A stretch of DNA of 64,000 nucleotides from positions 248,001 to 312,000 of the forward strand of contig CANMSH010000002.1 of the NCBI GenBank assembly GCA_947500525.1, read 5' to 3'. The stretch comes from an uncultured Flavobacteriaceae bacterium. Its GTDB lineage: Bacteria; Bacteroidota; Bacteroidia; Flavobacteriales; Flavobacteriaceae. The notes under the pieces are model-generated. The model did no database searches. It worked only from the letters and a program-made list of their open reading frames with translations, and had not been told where the DNA came from. Shown piece after piece: positions 43,131 through 53,018 of this stretch. Position 1 is the first letter of the stretch; each line of letters begins with the position of its first letter. A program made the position numbers and the translations under genes.

Positions 43131-45758
43131 TTAGAATAATCGTCTATCCGGAACACGTCGTTGATCATATTTTAAGTCACTAAATATTGAGGATTTCACA
43201 CCAATAAAGAAGTAATATGATGTTCGATTACCAAATGGCACCCAATTAAAACTCATACGCCAACTATCTAAATCTCTCTCAAAATTTAAACTAGTAGGTG
43301 TTATTCCTTTACGCTTAAAGTCATAACCCGATGAAATACCTACACTCCATTTTGGAGATAATTCTACATCACCAGAAAATTGTAATGAGTTATTTGAAAT
43401 ATCATTTTGCCGTCTTGAATTGGAATAGCCTAAAGTATGTCTAAAACTAAGATTCCAAGGGATACTTGCATCATATAGTTTGGCTGTTTTCTTTTCTGGT
43501 TTCTGATTATCGAATTTACTATTACGAGTGGTTAAATTGTCTCCTAATAGATCGTCAGTTAAAGGATCTTTGTTTTCTGACTTATTGCTATCCTTTTTTT
43601 CTTCTTTCTTCGAAAAGACCTCACTCGATATTGAATAACTGGTATTAATACTTGCTTGAGTTAGTCTAAATAGACTTCCTCCATTATTAATATTGAACGT
43701 ATTTATTCTTGTGTTATTGGCGTTTAGTGCATATGGATCTAATGTAGCATTCATATTCACCGATAATTTGTTGTCAAAGAAATTTGTGCTTGCTGTCATT
43801 CTGACCGGGCTCCATTTCAATGAATCTGCAGCCATATTATAACTTGTAGAAAAATTTAAATTATTTAACAGTGTAATTTTTTTTGGTTCAGTTACGGTAG
43901 AATCTTTAGGCATAACTTTCGCTTCAAATACGTTGTTTAATCGAAAGTTAAGATTACTAGATAAACCTCTAGATGGAGTCCCAAAAATACCACCTTCAAA
44001 ACGCGTAAATTCGAAGGTGTCGTCAGGATCTTCACTTCTTTGAATCACATCATAATAAAAGCTAAAGTCTGGGGTGTAGTTAAACGACACTTCAGGTCGT
44101 AGCGTATGACGAATTGCCTTTAGTCGTCCCTTTTTAAAGGTATACTCTCCGTAGACCGTTGTAGAAGCAGAAATACCACCAGAATATTGTCTAAACGAAT
44201 CAAAACCACTTACTGTATCTCTAACGACTTGGTCTCCTTCTGGTCGCGAAGGATCAAAGCTTTGTGCTATTGTTTTTAAATAAGAAACTTCACTATAGTT
44301 TGCACTTGGTGAGAGTGTAATATAGTTTAAGGCTTTGATATTTGTACTAATGGATACATTTTGACGGAGTCCACTACGTGCATTATCAAACATGCCGGGT
44401 TTGAAAAACTCTTCATCAGTAGTAGTTACCCTATTTTGTAAATCCATACTATAGGTTAATCCAATATTCTGTATCGGGTTCTTCTTAGATCCATTTTTAG
44501 GAGCGAAAGGGTAGATACGATCCATACTCACTTGCAATGACGGTAAATTCATATCGATTACCTCGGTATTTGTATTTTGAGTATGGGTGACTGACATATT
44601 CATATTAAAGGGTGTGCCAACAAACTTTTTGTAATAGGAGATCGATGAACTAAACGTATTTGTGATTCCTCTACCAATATTTATTTCGTTTAAAGATTCT
44701 CTAAAATAACGGCTACTACCTAAATTCACTGAAGATGCGAAGCGAGAATTAGGATTAGACTTTGCATCTTGACTATGGCTCCAACGCAAATAGAAATTAT
44801 TTCGCTGCGAAAAATCATCAAACCCTCGTTGACTGGTTATTAAGTTCTCAAAACGAAGACTAAAACTACCGGTAAATTTATATCTCAAGGCATAATTTGA
44901 TTCAAATCTTAATCCCCAACTTCCATTGGTATAAATGTCTCCGAGAATCGACAGATCCACGTAATCATTGATAGCGAAATAGTACCCTAAATTTTGAAGA
45001 AAAAAACCTTGCTGATTATTCTCACCCCAAGTAGGTAGTTTAATTCCAGAAGCAGACTTTTCTTTTGTTAGGGGTGCATAGAAAAATGGTAATACCGCTG
45101 GTGTTGGTACTCCGGCAAGAATTAGTTGAGATAAACCACCTACAACTTTTTTGCCTGGAACAACCTTTATGATATTGGTGCCAATATAATAATCTGGCTT
45201 CTCTTTTAAAGAGGTCGTAAATTTTGCGTTGCTAATATAAAGGGTAGAATCATTCTCCCTACGCGTTAATGCTCCGTTAATAGTAATTCCATTCTGTTCT
45301 GTAGTGGTATTATAGATTACGGCTCGTTCATTTTTAAAATTATAGATCAGAGAATCTTGGGTTGACTCTTGATTGGCTTGTTTAAATATAGGTCGTTGGG
45401 TATACACTCCAGCTGTATCCACAATACCCTTAGCATAGGCTAGATTTTTTTCATAATCAATGATTATAATACCAGCTTTCAATTCTATGTCTTGATAGTA
45501 TAATTCTGCATTGTTGTAGAGGGTGGTCGTTTTAGTTGTAAAGTTGTTCTGGATATAATCGGTTGCCTTTTTCTTAATGACAGCTTCTAAAAACTCTTTG
45601 GGTTTGATGCTGTCTACTTTGGTGGTATCGGTTCCAATAGTGTCTATGGGCTTCACCGAAAGTGTATCTTTTTTATTGGTTTCCTGACTAAAACTGTGCG
45701 CAATACCAATACTAAAAAATAGTAAAACTAAAAGTATGTCCTTTAAATTTGTATACAA
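43131..45758 (-). CDS. LptD-like outer-membrane LPS assembly protein
   Basis: The 875-residue protein has a signal peptide (LLVLLFFSIGIAHSFSQ), a short OstA/LptA-like beta-jellyroll N-terminus (NAELYYQDIELKAGIIIIDYEKNLAYAKG), and a long C-terminal beta-barrel with many alternating aromatic strands. This is the Bacteroidota LptD layout (875 residues). It is expected to insert LPS into the outer leaflet. The start is TTG at 45758 (no ATG in the signal-peptide region). A low-complexity acidic/Lys loop (KKEEKKDSNKSENKDPL) lies in the barrel, perhaps an extracellular loop. Confidence 0.85.
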   Translation of the reverse strand: MYTNLKDILLVLLFFSIGIAHSFSQETNKKDTLSVKPIDTIGTDTTKVDSIKPKEFLEAVIKKKATDYIQNNFTTKTTTLYNNAELYYQDIELKAGIIIIDYEKNLAYAKGIVDTAGVYTQRPIFKQANQESTQDSLIYNFKNERAVIYNTTTEQNGITINGALTRRENDSTLYISNAKFTTSLKEKPDYYIGTNIIKVVPGKKVVGGLSQLILAGVPTPAVLPFFYAPLTKEKSASGIKLPTWGENNQQGFFLQNLGYYFAINDYVDLSILGDIYTNGSWGLRFESNYALRYKFTGSFSLRFENLITSQRGFDDFSQRNNFYLRWSHSQDAKSNPNSRFASSVNLGSSRYFRESLNEINIGRGITNTFSSSISYYKKFVGTPFNMNMSVTHTQNTNTEVIDMNLPSLQVSMDRIYPFAPKNGSKKNPIQNIGLTYSMDLQNRVTTTDEEFFKPGMFDNARSGLRQNVSISTNIKALNYITLSPSANYSEVSYLKTIAQSFDPSRPEGDQVVRDTVSGFDSFRQYSGGISASTTVYGEYTFKKGRLKAIRHTLRPEVSFNYTPDFSFYYDVIQRSEDPDDTFEFTRFEGGIFGTPSRGLSSNLNFRLNNVFEAKVMPKDSTVTEPKKITLLNNLNFSTSYNMAADSLKWSPVRMTASTNFFDNKLSVNMNATLDPYALNANNTRINTFNINNGGSLFRLTQASINTSYSISSEVFSKKEEKKDSNKSENKDPLTDDLLGDNLTTRNSKFDNQKPEKKTAKLYDASIPWNLSFRHTLGYSNSRRQNDISNNSLQFSGDVELSPKWSVGISSGYDFKRKGITPTSLNFERDLDSWRMSFNWVPFGNRTSYYFFIGVKSSIFSDLKYDQRRVPDRRLF

Positions 45759-45778
45759 CGCTATTAATAGTATTTTTG
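45748..45778 (+). promoter_or_regulatory. -33/-7 promoter for the amidase gene
   Basis: TTTG at 45748-45751, 19 bases, and TATTTTTG at 45771-45778 match the consensus. The -33 box overlaps the first codons of the divergent LptD gene, so the two transcription units share a very short control region. A possible minus-strand -7 box (TAAGTTTG) lies at 45811-45818. Confidence 0.55.
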
Positions 45779-45860
45779 TAAATATAAAAACGGCTCAGTT
45801 TTTGAGTTTACAAACTTACATATATTTTTTATGAGGTTAAACTTAAAGAGACGTTAAAAA

Positions 45861-47006
45861 ATGAATACTATTATTACCCCAAATAATAATAAAATTGTAA
45901 TGATTAAAAAGATGTTATTTCTTGCATTTCTTGCAGGAATAGTTTTGGTGCCTACACAATTTATTGAAGCTCAACAAAAATTTAAAGTTGTTTTAGACCC
46001 TGGTCATGGTGGGACTGATCCTGGAAATTTAGGAGCTCCGAAAAGCAAATACTTGGAAAAGGAAATAGTATTAAAAATTGCTTTAAAAGTTGGTAAAATG
46101 TTAGAGCAAGATAAAGATATAGAAGTAATTTATACGCGTAAACATGATACTTTTATCGACTTAGATGTACGTGGTCAAATTGCACAAAAATCAAAGGCAA
46201 ATTTGTTCATTTCTATTCACTGTGATGCTTTTTCTAGTCCGTATGCTTCAGGTGCAGGAACGTTTGTACTCGGTTTGCATGAGAACGATCGTAATTTTGA
46301 GATTGCAAAAAAAGAGAATCAAGTAATATTGCTGGAGGATAACTATGAGGAGAAATATGGAGGGTTTAACCCGAATTCACCGGAATCTGTAATTGGTATT
46401 ACAATGATGCAGGAAGAATATTTAGATCAAAGTTTAACTATTGCAAGTCTAATTCAAAATAAGTTTGCTCAAGAGTTGAAAAGAAAAGATCGCTTAGTAA
46501 AACAAGCTGGTTTTTTGGTGTTGCGTAATACATTTATGCCGAGTGTACTTATAGAAACGGGTTTTTTAACAAACCCTAAAGAAGGGGCTTATTTAAATTC
46601 CGAAAAAGGGCAAAAAGAAATGGCAAAAGCCATATATGATGGAATTAAAGCTTATAAAAAAGAGTATGATGCAAATTTTGTAGTTGAAGAAGCAAAACCA
46701 ATTGAGAAAGAACCGGTTGTTACGAAACCAGCTTCTCGCGTGTTTAAGAATGTGAAATTCAGGGTTCAAATAGCATCTAGTTCTAAAAAAGTAAAAACGA
46801 CTCCGAGTAATTTTAAAGGACTGAAAGATATTGAGCGTGTGCGTGTTGGAGCGCATCATAAATATTATTACAGCAAAACATCTGACTATGAGAAAGCGAA
46901 AAGATTGCGCACCTTGGCAAGGGGAAAAGGGTACAATTCAGCATTTATAGTCGCGTTTAAGTATGGCAAAAAAGTTTCTGTGAATGAGATTTTGAAATCT
47001 GAATAA
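45861..47006 (+). CDS. N-acetylmuramoyl-L-alanine amidase (Amidase_3) with SPOR-like tail
   Basis: This periplasmic zinc amidase cleaves the amide between N-acetylmuramic acid and the peptide of peptidoglycan. A signal peptide ends near FIEAQ. The catalytic domain has VVLDPGHGGTDPG (His), KYLEKEIVLK (Glu), SIHCDAF (His), and LIETGFLTN with the catalytic Glu. The C-terminal ~75 residues (VKFRVQIASSSKKVKTTPSNF) look like a SPOR peptidoglycan-binding domain. An internal ATG at 45900 fits the signal peptide even better and could be the true start. The MlaD gene follows after 66 bases. Confidence 0.93.
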   Translation: MNTIITPNNNKIVMIKKMLFLAFLAGIVLVPTQFIEAQQKFKVVLDPGHGGTDPGNLGAPKSKYLEKEIVLKIALKVGKMLEQDKDIEVIYTRKHDTFIDLDVRGQIAQKSKANLFISIHCDAFSSPYASGAGTFVLGLHENDRNFEIAKKENQVILLEDNYEEKYGGFNPNSPESVIGITMMQEEYLDQSLTIASLIQNKFAQELKRKDRLVKQAGFLVLRNTFMPSVLIETGFLTNPKEGAYLNSEKGQKEMAKAIYDGIKAYKKEYDANFVVEEAKPIEKEPVVTKPASRVFKNVKFRVQIASSSKKVKTTPSNFKGLKDIERVRVGAHHKYYYSKTSDYEKAKRLRTLARGKGYNSAFIVAFKYGKKVSVNEILKSE

Positions 47007-47072
47007 ATAGAATATAGTCTTTCTACTCACAGAAATTATTAGTATTATTGCTTATTATCTAAACGGAATAAT

Positions 47073-48026
47073 TTGAAGATTTCAAGAGAATTAAAAACAG
47101 GTGTGATTGTTATATTGGGAATCGCACTTTTTATTTGGGGCTTTAGCTATATAAAAGGTGAAAGTCTATTCGAAAAGCCAAGAATGTTCTATGCTGAATA
47201 TGGAAATGTTCAGGGTTTATTAACTTCAGGAAGCGTAACAATTAATGGTCTTAAGGTTGGTAAAATTGAAGCCATAACTTTTCATCCAAAAAAAACGGGA
47301 CGTTTGGTGGTTAAATTCTCATTAGAAAATGATTTTCAATTTTCTAAAAATAGTATTGCGCAAATTTACAGTCCAGATTTTATTAGTGGAAAATCTATTA
47401 AAATTGTACCAAGTTTTGAAGGTGCCAGCGCCATATCTGGAGACACACTAACCGCCAAAGTAGAAACGGATATTTTAGGTTCTATTGGAGATCAATTAGT
47501 GCCTTTACAAGAGAAAATTACAAGTTTTATAACAAATGCGGATGCCGCTTTAAAAGGGTTTAATGATATTCTTGATGAGGATGGTCGTTCTAATTTGAAA
47601 CAATCTTTCGCCAAGTTAAATTCGTCGTTAAGTTCCTTCAACGGTGTTTCAAAATCAATGAATAGGCTTCTAGCTGAAAACGGCAAACTTGATTCTGTGT
47701 TGACAAATGCTAAATCGGCATCAATTAATTTAACGCAGATAACAGATTCTTTAGCGAGTGCTAATCTAGCCGGAACGATTCATAAATTAGAAAATTCTTT
47801 GAAAAATTTCAATTCAATTCTTACCGATGTTGAACAAGGCAAAGGTTCGATGGGTAAACTATTAAAAGATGATGGATTGTATAAAAATTTAGAGGGTGCT
47901 ACGAAGGAAATGGAAGAATTACTGCGAGAAATGAAGTTAAATCCAAAGCGTTTCGTTCACTTTTCACTATTCGGTAAAAAGCCTAAACCTTATAAAAAAG
48001 GAGAGGAGTCTGCTGAATCAAAATAG
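47073..48026 (+). CDS. MlaD/MCE-family lipid-transport protein
   Basis: The start is TTG at 47073, giving KISRELKTGVIVILGIALFIWGFSY, a single N-terminal anchor helix exactly where the family has it. The MCE domain (about 38-110) has VQGLLTSGSVTINGLKVGKIEAI. A periplasmic helical region follows. Bacteroidota MCE proteins take part in phospholipid traffic between membranes with an MlaE/MlaF transporter, which is not in the window. The short C-terminus is basic. It follows the amidase gene. Confidence 0.9.
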   Translation: MKISRELKTGVIVILGIALFIWGFSYIKGESLFEKPRMFYAEYGNVQGLLTSGSVTINGLKVGKIEAITFHPKKTGRLVVKFSLENDFQFSKNSIAQIYSPDFISGKSIKIVPSFEGASAISGDTLTAKVETDILGSIGDQLVPLQEKITSFITNADAALKGFNDILDEDGRSNLKQSFAKLNSSLSSFNGVSKSMNRLLAENGKLDSVLTNAKSASINLTQITDSLASANLAGTIHKLENSLKNFNSILTDVEQGKGSMGKLLKDDGLYKNLEGATKEMEELLREMKLNPKRFVHFSLFGKKPKPYKKGEESAESK

Positions 48027-48171
48027 TCTAGAAAAAATTGCATAAAAAAGTTATTAAGAATAGTTGATAACTAATTAAAATGAATCTTTACTAAAATAAG
48101 ATAATTAATTAGTTTTACGCTGCTTTCAAAAATGATTGAATTTTGGGAAGTTATTAATAGTATCATATTAA

Positions 48172-49482
48172 ATGCAATATATACCGAACATACTTTTTGC
48201 GATTATTTTAGTTTTAGGAATTACTTTCTTCGTACGAAATGTAAAAAAACTGATTCGTAACATAAAGTTAGGGAAGTCTGTTGATCGTTCTGACAACAGC
48301 TCTTTACGATGGAAAAATATGATTAAGATTGCCTTAGGTCAATCTAAAATGGTACGTCGACCAGTCTCAGGAATACTTCATTTAGTAGTTTATATAGGTT
48401 TTATTATCATAAACATCGAGGTTTTAGAGATTGTTATTGATGGATTATTTGGGACACATCGACTATTTCAAGGCTTCCTTGGGGCTCAGCTTTATGGAGT
48501 GTTAATAGGTATCTTTGAGTTCTTAGCTTTTTTAGTTTTTGTTGCAGTTATCGTTTTTTGGATACGAAGAAATATAATTAATATCAAAAGGTTTCTGAAT
48601 AAAGAAATGAAAGGATGGCCCAAAAATGATGGGAACTTTATTCTATATTTTGAAATGGTGTTAATGACATTGTTTTTGGTTATGAATGCTACAGACACTC
48701 CGTTTCAAGAAGCCAATGTAGGCAATATTATAAGCCAATATATAGCACCAATTTTTAGTGGTATAGAGGCACAAACACTTCATTTAATAGAAAGAGGAGC
48801 TTGGTGGGCACATATTATAGGTATATTAATTTTTCTTAATTATTTATACTATTCGAAACATTTACATATTCTATTGGCATTTCCAAATACTTATTTTGCG
48901 AATCTTAACGCCAAGGGTAGATTTGACAATTTAGCTTCTGTTACAAACGAAGTAAAATTGATGTTAGATCCTACAGCAGATCCATTTGCGGCGCCGACAG
49001 AAGAGGATGCAAATGCAGTTCCTGAGAAATTTGGAGCTCAAGATGTGAGTGATTTGAATTGGGTACAACTTTTAAATGCATATACATGTACAGAATGTGG
49101 TCGCTGTACTTCGGTTTGTCCGGCAAATCAAACAGGAAAAGAACTCTCTCCAAGAGCAATTATGATGAAAACACGTGACCGTGTTGAAGAAGTTGGTAAA
49201 AACATTGATGCGAATGGAAAGTTTGAAGATGATGGCAAGACATTGTTTGATACTATTGCTACCGAAGAATTATGGGCTTGTACAAGCTGTAATGCTTGCG
49301 TTGAAGAATGCCCTGTGAATATTGATCCTTTATCAATTATAATGGATATGCGACGATATGAAGTTATGGAAAAATCGGCTGCTCCGCAGGAGCTAAATAT
49401 GATGATGACAAATATAGAAAATAATGGTGCCCCATGGCAATACAATCAAATGGATAGATTAAACTGGAAAGATGAAGAATAA
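48172..49482 (+). CDS. Membrane Fe-S protein, HdrDE/DsrMK-like
   Basis: The 436-residue protein has about five N-terminal transmembrane helices with several His residues that could hold haem b (LHLVVYIGF, HIIGILIFL, KHLHILLAF). A ferredoxin-like pair follows: CTECGRCTSVCPANQTGKELSPRAI and CTSCNACVEECPVNIDPL, each with a four-Cys cluster motif. This suits a membrane-bound quinone-linked electron carrier, a NarI-like module fused to a 4Fe-4S protein. The CCG protein at 49941 would be the partner. The next gene overlaps the 3' end by 11 bases. The dehydrogenase partner is unknown. Confidence 0.82.
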   Translation: MQYIPNILFAIILVLGITFFVRNVKKLIRNIKLGKSVDRSDNSSLRWKNMIKIALGQSKMVRRPVSGILHLVVYIGFIIINIEVLEIVIDGLFGTHRLFQGFLGAQLYGVLIGIFEFLAFLVFVAVIVFWIRRNIINIKRFLNKEMKGWPKNDGNFILYFEMVLMTLFLVMNATDTPFQEANVGNIISQYIAPIFSGIEAQTLHLIERGAWWAHIIGILIFLNYLYYSKHLHILLAFPNTYFANLNAKGRFDNLASVTNEVKLMLDPTADPFAAPTEEDANAVPEKFGAQDVSDLNWVQLLNAYTCTECGRCTSVCPANQTGKELSPRAIMMKTRDRVEEVGKNIDANGKFEDDGKTLFDTIATEELWACTSCNACVEECPVNIDPLSIIMDMRRYEVMEKSAAPQELNMMMTNIENNGAPWQYNQMDRLNWKDEE

Positions 49483-49918
49483 ATTTAATAAAGAATTAGA
49501 AGAATTAAGAGACGAACAAGGTAATTTGATAAGCCCAGGATTAGCAGAAGGTGTTAAGAATTATCTTATTGATATAGACGGAACTATTTGTGATGACATT
49601 CCGAATGAAGAACCAGAGCGAATGCTTACTGCAGAAGTGTATCCAGATGCTCTAGCTACGCTTAATAAGTGGTACGCTGAGGGACATATTATTTGTTTTT
49701 TTACCTCTAGAACCGAAGACCATAGAACATATACAGAAATATGGTTAAGAGAGAATGGTTTTAAATACCATAGCTTGTTAATGGGGAAACCACGAGGTGG
49801 TAATTATCATTGGATTGATAATCATTTGGTTAAAGCAACAAGATATAGGGGTAAATTTACCGATTTAGTGGATAAAGAAGTTACAATACAGGTGTTTGAC
49901 GATGGTCAACACGAATAA
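49472..49918 (+). CDS. HAD-like phosphatase-family protein
   Basis: The 148-residue protein has a HAD core: YLIDIDGTICDD with nucleophile and acid/base Asp, FFTSRT (motif II), GKPRGGNYHWIDN (motif III Lys). Bacteroidota homologues are often labelled phosphoheptose isomerase without clear basis. Its start overlaps the Fe-S gene by 11 bases and it lies before the CCG protein gene, so it is co-transcribed with them. Substrate is unknown. Confidence 0.72.
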   Translation: MKNKFNKELEELRDEQGNLISPGLAEGVKNYLIDIDGTICDDIPNEEPERMLTAEVYPDALATLNKWYAEGHIICFFTSRTEDHRTYTEIWLRENGFKYHSLLMGKPRGGNYHWIDNHLVKATRYRGKFTDLVDKEVTIQVFDDGQHE

Positions 49919-49940
49919 AATTTAAAATATTCGAATTATT

Positions 49941-50717
49941 ATGACAGTACCTACAATGGCAGAAATGATGGCCCAAGGAAAACAACCTGAAGTGTTGTTT
50001 TGGGTTGGATGCGCAGGTAGTTTTGACGATAGAGCGAAGAAAATTACAAAAGCCTTTGTAAAAATATTGAACAAAGCAAATGTAGATTTCGCTGTTTTAG
50101 GTACAGAGGAAAGTTGCACAGGTGATCCTGCGAAACGATCTGGAAATGAATTTTTATTTCAAATGCAGGCCATGACGAATATTGAAGTTATGAATGCCTA
50201 CGAAGTTAAGAAAGTAGTTACTGCGTGTCCTCACTGTTTTAATACATTGAAAAATGAATATCCAGATTTAGGAGGTACCTATGATGTAATGCATCATACG
50301 CAGTTTTTGAAGACTTTGTTGAATGATGGACGAATTTCTATTGAAGGAGGAAGCTATAAAGGCAAACGTATAACTTTTCATGATCCGTGCTATTTAGGTA
50401 GAGCCAATGATGTTTATGAAGCTCCTCGTGAATTGATTCGGAAATTAGAAGGAGAGTTGATCGAAATGAAAAGATGCAAACGTAATGGATTGTGTTGTGG
50501 AGCAGGAGGAGCGCAAATGTTTAAAGAACCAGAAAAAGGTTCTAAAGACATTAACGTAGAGCGAACTGAAGATGCGTTAGAAGTGAAACCAGATATTATC
50601 GCCACTGGATGCCCATTTTGTAATACTATGATGACCGATGGTATAAAAAATAAAGAAAACGAAGAAGTCAAAGTTTTAGATATCGTTGAACTAATTGCAA
50701 ATGCACAAGATTTATAA
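49941..50717 (+). CDS. CCG-domain (HdrB/GlpC/LutA-like) Fe-S protein
   Basis: The 258-residue protein has two cysteine-rich CCG-type regions: the first with VGCAGSFDD and the ACPHCFNTLK segment, the second with DPCYLGR, CCGAGGA, and CPFCNTMM. These build an unusual Fe-S site in heterodisulfide reductase-like and lactate-utilisation proteins. With the membrane protein at 48172 it would form an electron-transfer complex to or from menaquinone. The donor enzyme is not in the window. Confidence 0.85.
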   Translation: MTVPTMAEMMAQGKQPEVLFWVGCAGSFDDRAKKITKAFVKILNKANVDFAVLGTEESCTGDPAKRSGNEFLFQMQAMTNIEVMNAYEVKKVVTACPHCFNTLKNEYPDLGGTYDVMHHTQFLKTLLNDGRISIEGGSYKGKRITFHDPCYLGRANDVYEAPRELIRKLEGELIEMKRCKRNGLCCGAGGAQMFKEPEKGSKDINVERTEDALEVKPDIIATGCPFCNTMMTDGIKNKENEEVKVLDIVELIANAQDL

Positions 50718-50732
50718 AAACTCCTACTTATT

Positions 50733-51371
50733 ATGCCTTATATTAAAGATAAAAATCTCGTAAATATTTACGAAGAGGTAGACAAGGCCAATCAAACAAT
50801 TGGCAAGCTTACTGATCTTTTAAAAGAAGAAGAAGAACATAACTCTATTTTGAGGAAGCACAGAGTAATTCTCGGTTTTTTCGGTTTATTGTTATTATTG
50901 TTATTTATTTGGTCTTTTTTGGGTAAAGAAGAAAAACCAAATGATAAATTCTTAATGCGTAATAATTTAACCCTTATTGATACTGATAGTCTGGAAGCCA
51001 TAAAAGCAAATGTAAAAGCGATAGACTCAACTACTCTTAATGGCATAGAAGGAGATTTTGAAAGTCTTGATGAAGATTTGGGAGGTATGGAAGGAGAAAC
51101 CATTATTTATAGTGTTCAGATAGGAGCTTTTACAAATTTTAAGGCGAAATTGTTTTCTGATGACTTAGCACATTTGAAGGAGTTTAAAGAAGGCGGTTTA
51201 AACAAGTACGCGCTAGGTAATTTCATCACATATAGTGAAGCAAAAACATTAAAAGAAGATCTTAGAAGGTTAGGATTTGGAGATTGTTTTGTGATCGCTC
51301 AGTCTTATGGTCAACCTGTGAATATTAAAGAAGCCCTTCAGTTGAGTGAAGAACTACACTATTTAAATTAG
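50733..51371 (+). CDS. Membrane-anchored SPOR-like protein with coiled coil
   Basis: The 212-residue protein has an N-terminal coiled coil (NIYEEVDKANQTIGKLTDLLKEEEEHN), a transmembrane helix (VILGFFGLLLLLLFIWSFLG), an acidic linker, and a C-terminal domain that looks like SPOR (IYSVQIGAFTNFKAKLF and KEDLRRLGFGDCFVIAQ). SPOR domains bind denuded peptidoglycan at division sites. It is 15 bases downstream of the CCG gene and 9 bases upstream of menA. Homology is suggestive, function is unknown. Confidence 0.68.
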   Translation: MPYIKDKNLVNIYEEVDKANQTIGKLTDLLKEEEEHNSILRKHRVILGFFGLLLLLLFIWSFLGKEEKPNDKFLMRNNLTLIDTDSLEAIKANVKAIDSTTLNGIEGDFESLDEDLGGMEGETIIYSVQIGAFTNFKAKLFSDDLAHLKEFKEGGLNKYALGNFITYSEAKTLKEDLRRLGFGDCFVIAQSYGQPVNIKEALQLSEELHYLN

Positions 51372-51380
51372 CACCAATTT

Positions 51381-52277
51381 ATGCTTAAAGCTTTTATAAA
51401 AGCTGCAAGATTACGTACGCTTCCATTATCAGTTTCTGGAATTGTCTTAGGTAGTTTTTTGGCTGCAGAAGCTGAAATGTTCGATATAAAAATATTCGTA
51501 TTAGCATTGGTTACAACCATTGGTTTTCAAGTAGTATCTAACTTTGCAAATGATTATGGAGATGGAGTAAAAGGTACCGACAACAAGGATCGAGTTGGAC
51601 CTGAAAGAGCACTGCAAAGTGGTGCGATATCTCCGAAATCAATGTTAAAAGCTATTAAAATTACAAGTTTGTTGACTTTTATCATTGCTCTATTACTAAT
51701 TTATACTGCTTTCGGAATGGTAAACATCAACTATTCAATACTTTTTTTAGTATTAGGTTTAGCCAGTATTGTTGCGGCGATTAAATATACTATGGGAGAT
51801 AACCCTTTCGGCTATAATGGTTATGGAGATGTCTTTGTTTTTCTTTTCTTTGGTTTAGTAAGTGTTATGGGAAGTTATTTTCTCTATACCAAACAACTTG
51901 ATTATTCACTCTTGTTGCCGGCAGTGTCAATAGGGACTATGAGCACGGGCGTATTGAATTTGAATAATATGCGAGACCGTTTATCTGATGCAACTTCAAA
52001 CAAAAGAACCTTAGTTGTAAAGATTGGTTCGACTTATGCTAAGTATTATCATTATACCCTGTTGATTTTAGCATTTATATGTTCGATTGCCTATACTATT
52101 ATTCATTTTGAATCATTTTTTCAGTTTCTTTTTGTTATTGCTTTTCTACCAATAATAAAACATCTAATTGTTGTTTATAAGAATAGAGAGCCAGCATTGT
52201 TAGATCCCGAATTAAAGAAATTAGCATTGAGTACATTTGCGTTTGCTATTCTTTTTGGTCTTGGACATTTACTTTAG
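51381..52277 (+). CDS. menA: 1,4-dihydroxy-2-naphthoate octaprenyltransferase
   Basis: MenA prenylates dihydroxynaphthoate to give demethylmenaquinone in the inner membrane. The 298-residue polytopic protein carries the two Asp-rich motifs of UbiA-type prenyltransferases: NDYGDGVKGTDNKDRVGPERALQSG and NMRDRLSDATSNKRTL. It starts a menaquinone-linked run with menC and menE downstream and the Fe-S module upstream, all on the + strand. Confidence 0.95.
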   Translation: MLKAFIKAARLRTLPLSVSGIVLGSFLAAEAEMFDIKIFVLALVTTIGFQVVSNFANDYGDGVKGTDNKDRVGPERALQSGAISPKSMLKAIKITSLLTFIIALLLIYTAFGMVNINYSILFLVLGLASIVAAIKYTMGDNPFGYNGYGDVFVFLFFGLVSVMGSYFLYTKQLDYSLLLPAVSIGTMSTGVLNLNNMRDRLSDATSNKRTLVVKIGSTYAKYYHYTLLILAFICSIAYTIIHFESFFQFLFVIAFLPIIKHLIVVYKNREPALLDPELKKLALSTFAFAILFGLGHLL

Positions 52278-52329
52278 TTTTTGGGGTGTTTTTATAATTT
52301 ACTAACTTAGTTCCTAAATATATGAAAGA

Positions 52330-53007
52330 ATGAAAGTTACATATTTAGGTCATGGTGGGTTAAGTATTGAAGTTGACGATACGCACATTGTGGTAGACCC
52401 ATTTATTTCTGGAAATGATTTAGCGAAGCATTTAGATGTTGATTCGATAGAGGCTGACTATATTTGTATAACACATGCACATTTTGATCATATTGCCGAT
52501 GTAGAAGTAATAGCCAATCGAACAGGAGCACAAATTATTTCTAATTATGAAATTTTCACACATTTTAATCAAAAAGGATTTGCCGGTCATCCAATGAATC
52601 ATGGCGGAAGTTGGCAGTTTAACTTTGGTAAAGTTACATATACCAATGCCGTGCATACTAGTTCATTTCAAGATGGCACCTACGGAGGTAATCCTGGTGG
52701 TTTTCTTATAGAGACGAAAGAAGGAACCATTTATATAGCTGGTGATACCGCGTTAACCTACGACATGAAATTAATTCCATTATTGGCAAACTTAGATATA
52801 GCAGTTTTACCAATTGGAGATAATTTTACAATGGGAGTGGATGCCGCGATTTTGGCATCTGATTTTGTAGAATGCAATAAAGTTTTAGGATATCATTATG
52901 ACACTTTTGGATACATTAAGATTGATCATAATGAAGCAAAATCAAAATTTTCAGCAAAGGATAAAGAACTAATTTTATTAGATATAGGCGAATCTATGAA
53001 CATTTAA
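52330..53007 (+). CDS. UPF0173 metallo-beta-lactamase-fold hydrolase
   Basis: The 225-residue protein belongs to the UPF0173 (YtkL-like) group. The metal-binding H-x-H-x-D-H is THAHFDHIAD, with later GDTALTYDMK and YHYDTFGYIKID. The reaction is unknown in this family. It lies 52 bases after menA and 11 before the SRPBCC gene. Confidence 0.9.
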   Translation: MKVTYLGHGGLSIEVDDTHIVVDPFISGNDLAKHLDVDSIEADYICITHAHFDHIADVEVIANRTGAQIISNYEIFTHFNQKGFAGHPMNHGGSWQFNFGKVTYTNAVHTSSFQDGTYGGNPGGFLIETKEGTIYIAGDTALTYDMKLIPLLANLDIAVLPIGDNFTMGVDAAILASDFVECNKVLGYHYDTFGYIKIDHNEAKSKFSAKDKELILLDIGESMNI

Positions 53008-53018
53008 AATTAATAATT

